From an uncultured Gammaproteobacteria bacterium (GTDB taxonomy: Bacteria; Pseudomonadota; Gammaproteobacteria; Pseudomonadales; Pseudohongiellaceae): DNA of 64,000 nt. Under the pieces are notes generated by a model. It searched no databases. It was given only the letters and a program-made list of their open reading frames with translations, and had not been told where the DNA came from. Below are positions 63,847 through 64,000 of the stretch, piece after piece. Within the stretch, counting starts at the first letter, position 1. Every line of letters begins with the position of its first letter. Position numbers and translations under genes: made by a program. The stretch lies in contig CAJXUA010000002.1 in NCBI GenBank assembly GCA_913060695.1, forward strand, positions 124,001-188,000. The letters run 5' to 3'.

Positions 63847-64000
63847 TCAGGGGGCAGGTATCTTTAAAACCTGTCCCACCTTGATTACGTCGTTTCGCAG
63901 ATTATTCGTAGCGCGTAGGCTGGACATGCTTACGCGATAACGCTCGGCAATTCCAGAGAGCGTTTCGCCGCGCACAATCTTATGCTCGGTTGGTACAGCA
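63847..64000 (-). CDS. amiB: AmiB-like amidase, C-terminal LysM part only
   Basis: Only the last 51 codons are in the window. They read [20 protein letters not shown], then [21 protein letters not shown] and QVLKIPAP before a TGA stop at 63847-63849: one complete LysM peptidoglycan-binding domain. LysM at the C-terminus with mutL directly downstream is the usual layout of N-acetylmuramoyl-L-alanine amidase AmiB, which splits septal peptidoglycan. The catalytic domain lies beyond the window, so the name rests on gene order. Confidence 0.8.
   Translation of the reverse strand, partial: AVPTEHKIVRGETLSGIAERYRVSMSSLRATNNLRNDVIKVGQVLKIPAP

Overview
The window is bacterial chromosome from a gammaproteobacterium, most likely an undescribed marine or aquatic lineage. 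The right end carries the classic amiB-mutL-miaA-hfq-hflX-hflK-hflC-(hisZ)-purA block, with typical gammaproteobacterial proteins, and the left end carries rnr. No 16S rRNA is present, so the genus cannot be named. Coding density is high, and the core looks moderately GC-rich with visibly AT-richer DNA between about 2.4 and 9.8 kb.

Layout. (1) 1-2.4 kb: rnr (minus strand, cut by the window edge) and a divergent tRNA-Leu(CAG) with its own promoter. (2) 2.4-9.8 kb: a 7.4 kb integrative element in the 3' end of that tRNA, bounded by a 27-bp direct repeat. It carries two tyrosine recombinases, a replication-initiator-like (inovirus Gp2-type) protein, a 1-kb control region with repeats, a small protein, and a C5-cytosine methyltransferase overlapping a large PD-(D/E)XK nuclease: a restriction-modification module. 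(3) 10-16.6 kb: Sel1 protein, propeller-like lipoprotein, rimK plus an AstE/AspA-like deacylase, a PEBP protein and a lytic transglycosylase. (4) 16.9-20.8 kb: DUF4331 protein, TPR protein and HupE/UreJ-like membrane protein. (5) 20.9-24.7 kb: a REC-PAS-PAS-GGDEF-EAL protein and a PAS-PAS histidine kinase, with a run of 13 G/C pairs just upstream of the first gene. (6) 24.9-31.4 kb, minus strand: a tight operon of fused FO synthase (fbiC/cofGH), NAD(P)-binding protein, flippase-like membrane protein and CDP-alcohol phosphatidyltransferase, flanked by a small protein and an NHL-propeller protein. (7) 31.6-36.2 kb: a NosR/NirI-like flavin/iron-sulfur membrane protein with two exported partners and a pyroglutamyl-peptidase homologue. 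(8) 36.4-46.3 kb: GNAT-nitrilase fusion, MscS channel, TonB receptor, AtaL-like protein and a fadJ/fadI-type beta-oxidation pair. (9) 46.5-52.0 kb: exported proteins centred on two haem-c/copper-monooxygenase (PHM-like) proteins. (10) 52.2-64 kb: K+/H+ antiporter and the purA-to-amiB housekeeping block.

Functional reading. In many gammaproteobacteria purA and rnr are close neighbours, often with a tRNA-Leu. Here about 52 kb of mostly accessory genes separates them, so much of the middle may be a variable region. The strongest candidates for undescribed biology are the PHM-like/cytochrome c cluster (46.5-52.0 kb), in which one protein keeps all six predicted copper ligands and its relative has lost two; the four-gene FO-synthase operon; and the tRNA-borne restriction-modification island with its repeat-rich control region. 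Family assignments come from reading motifs by eye; no database search was run.
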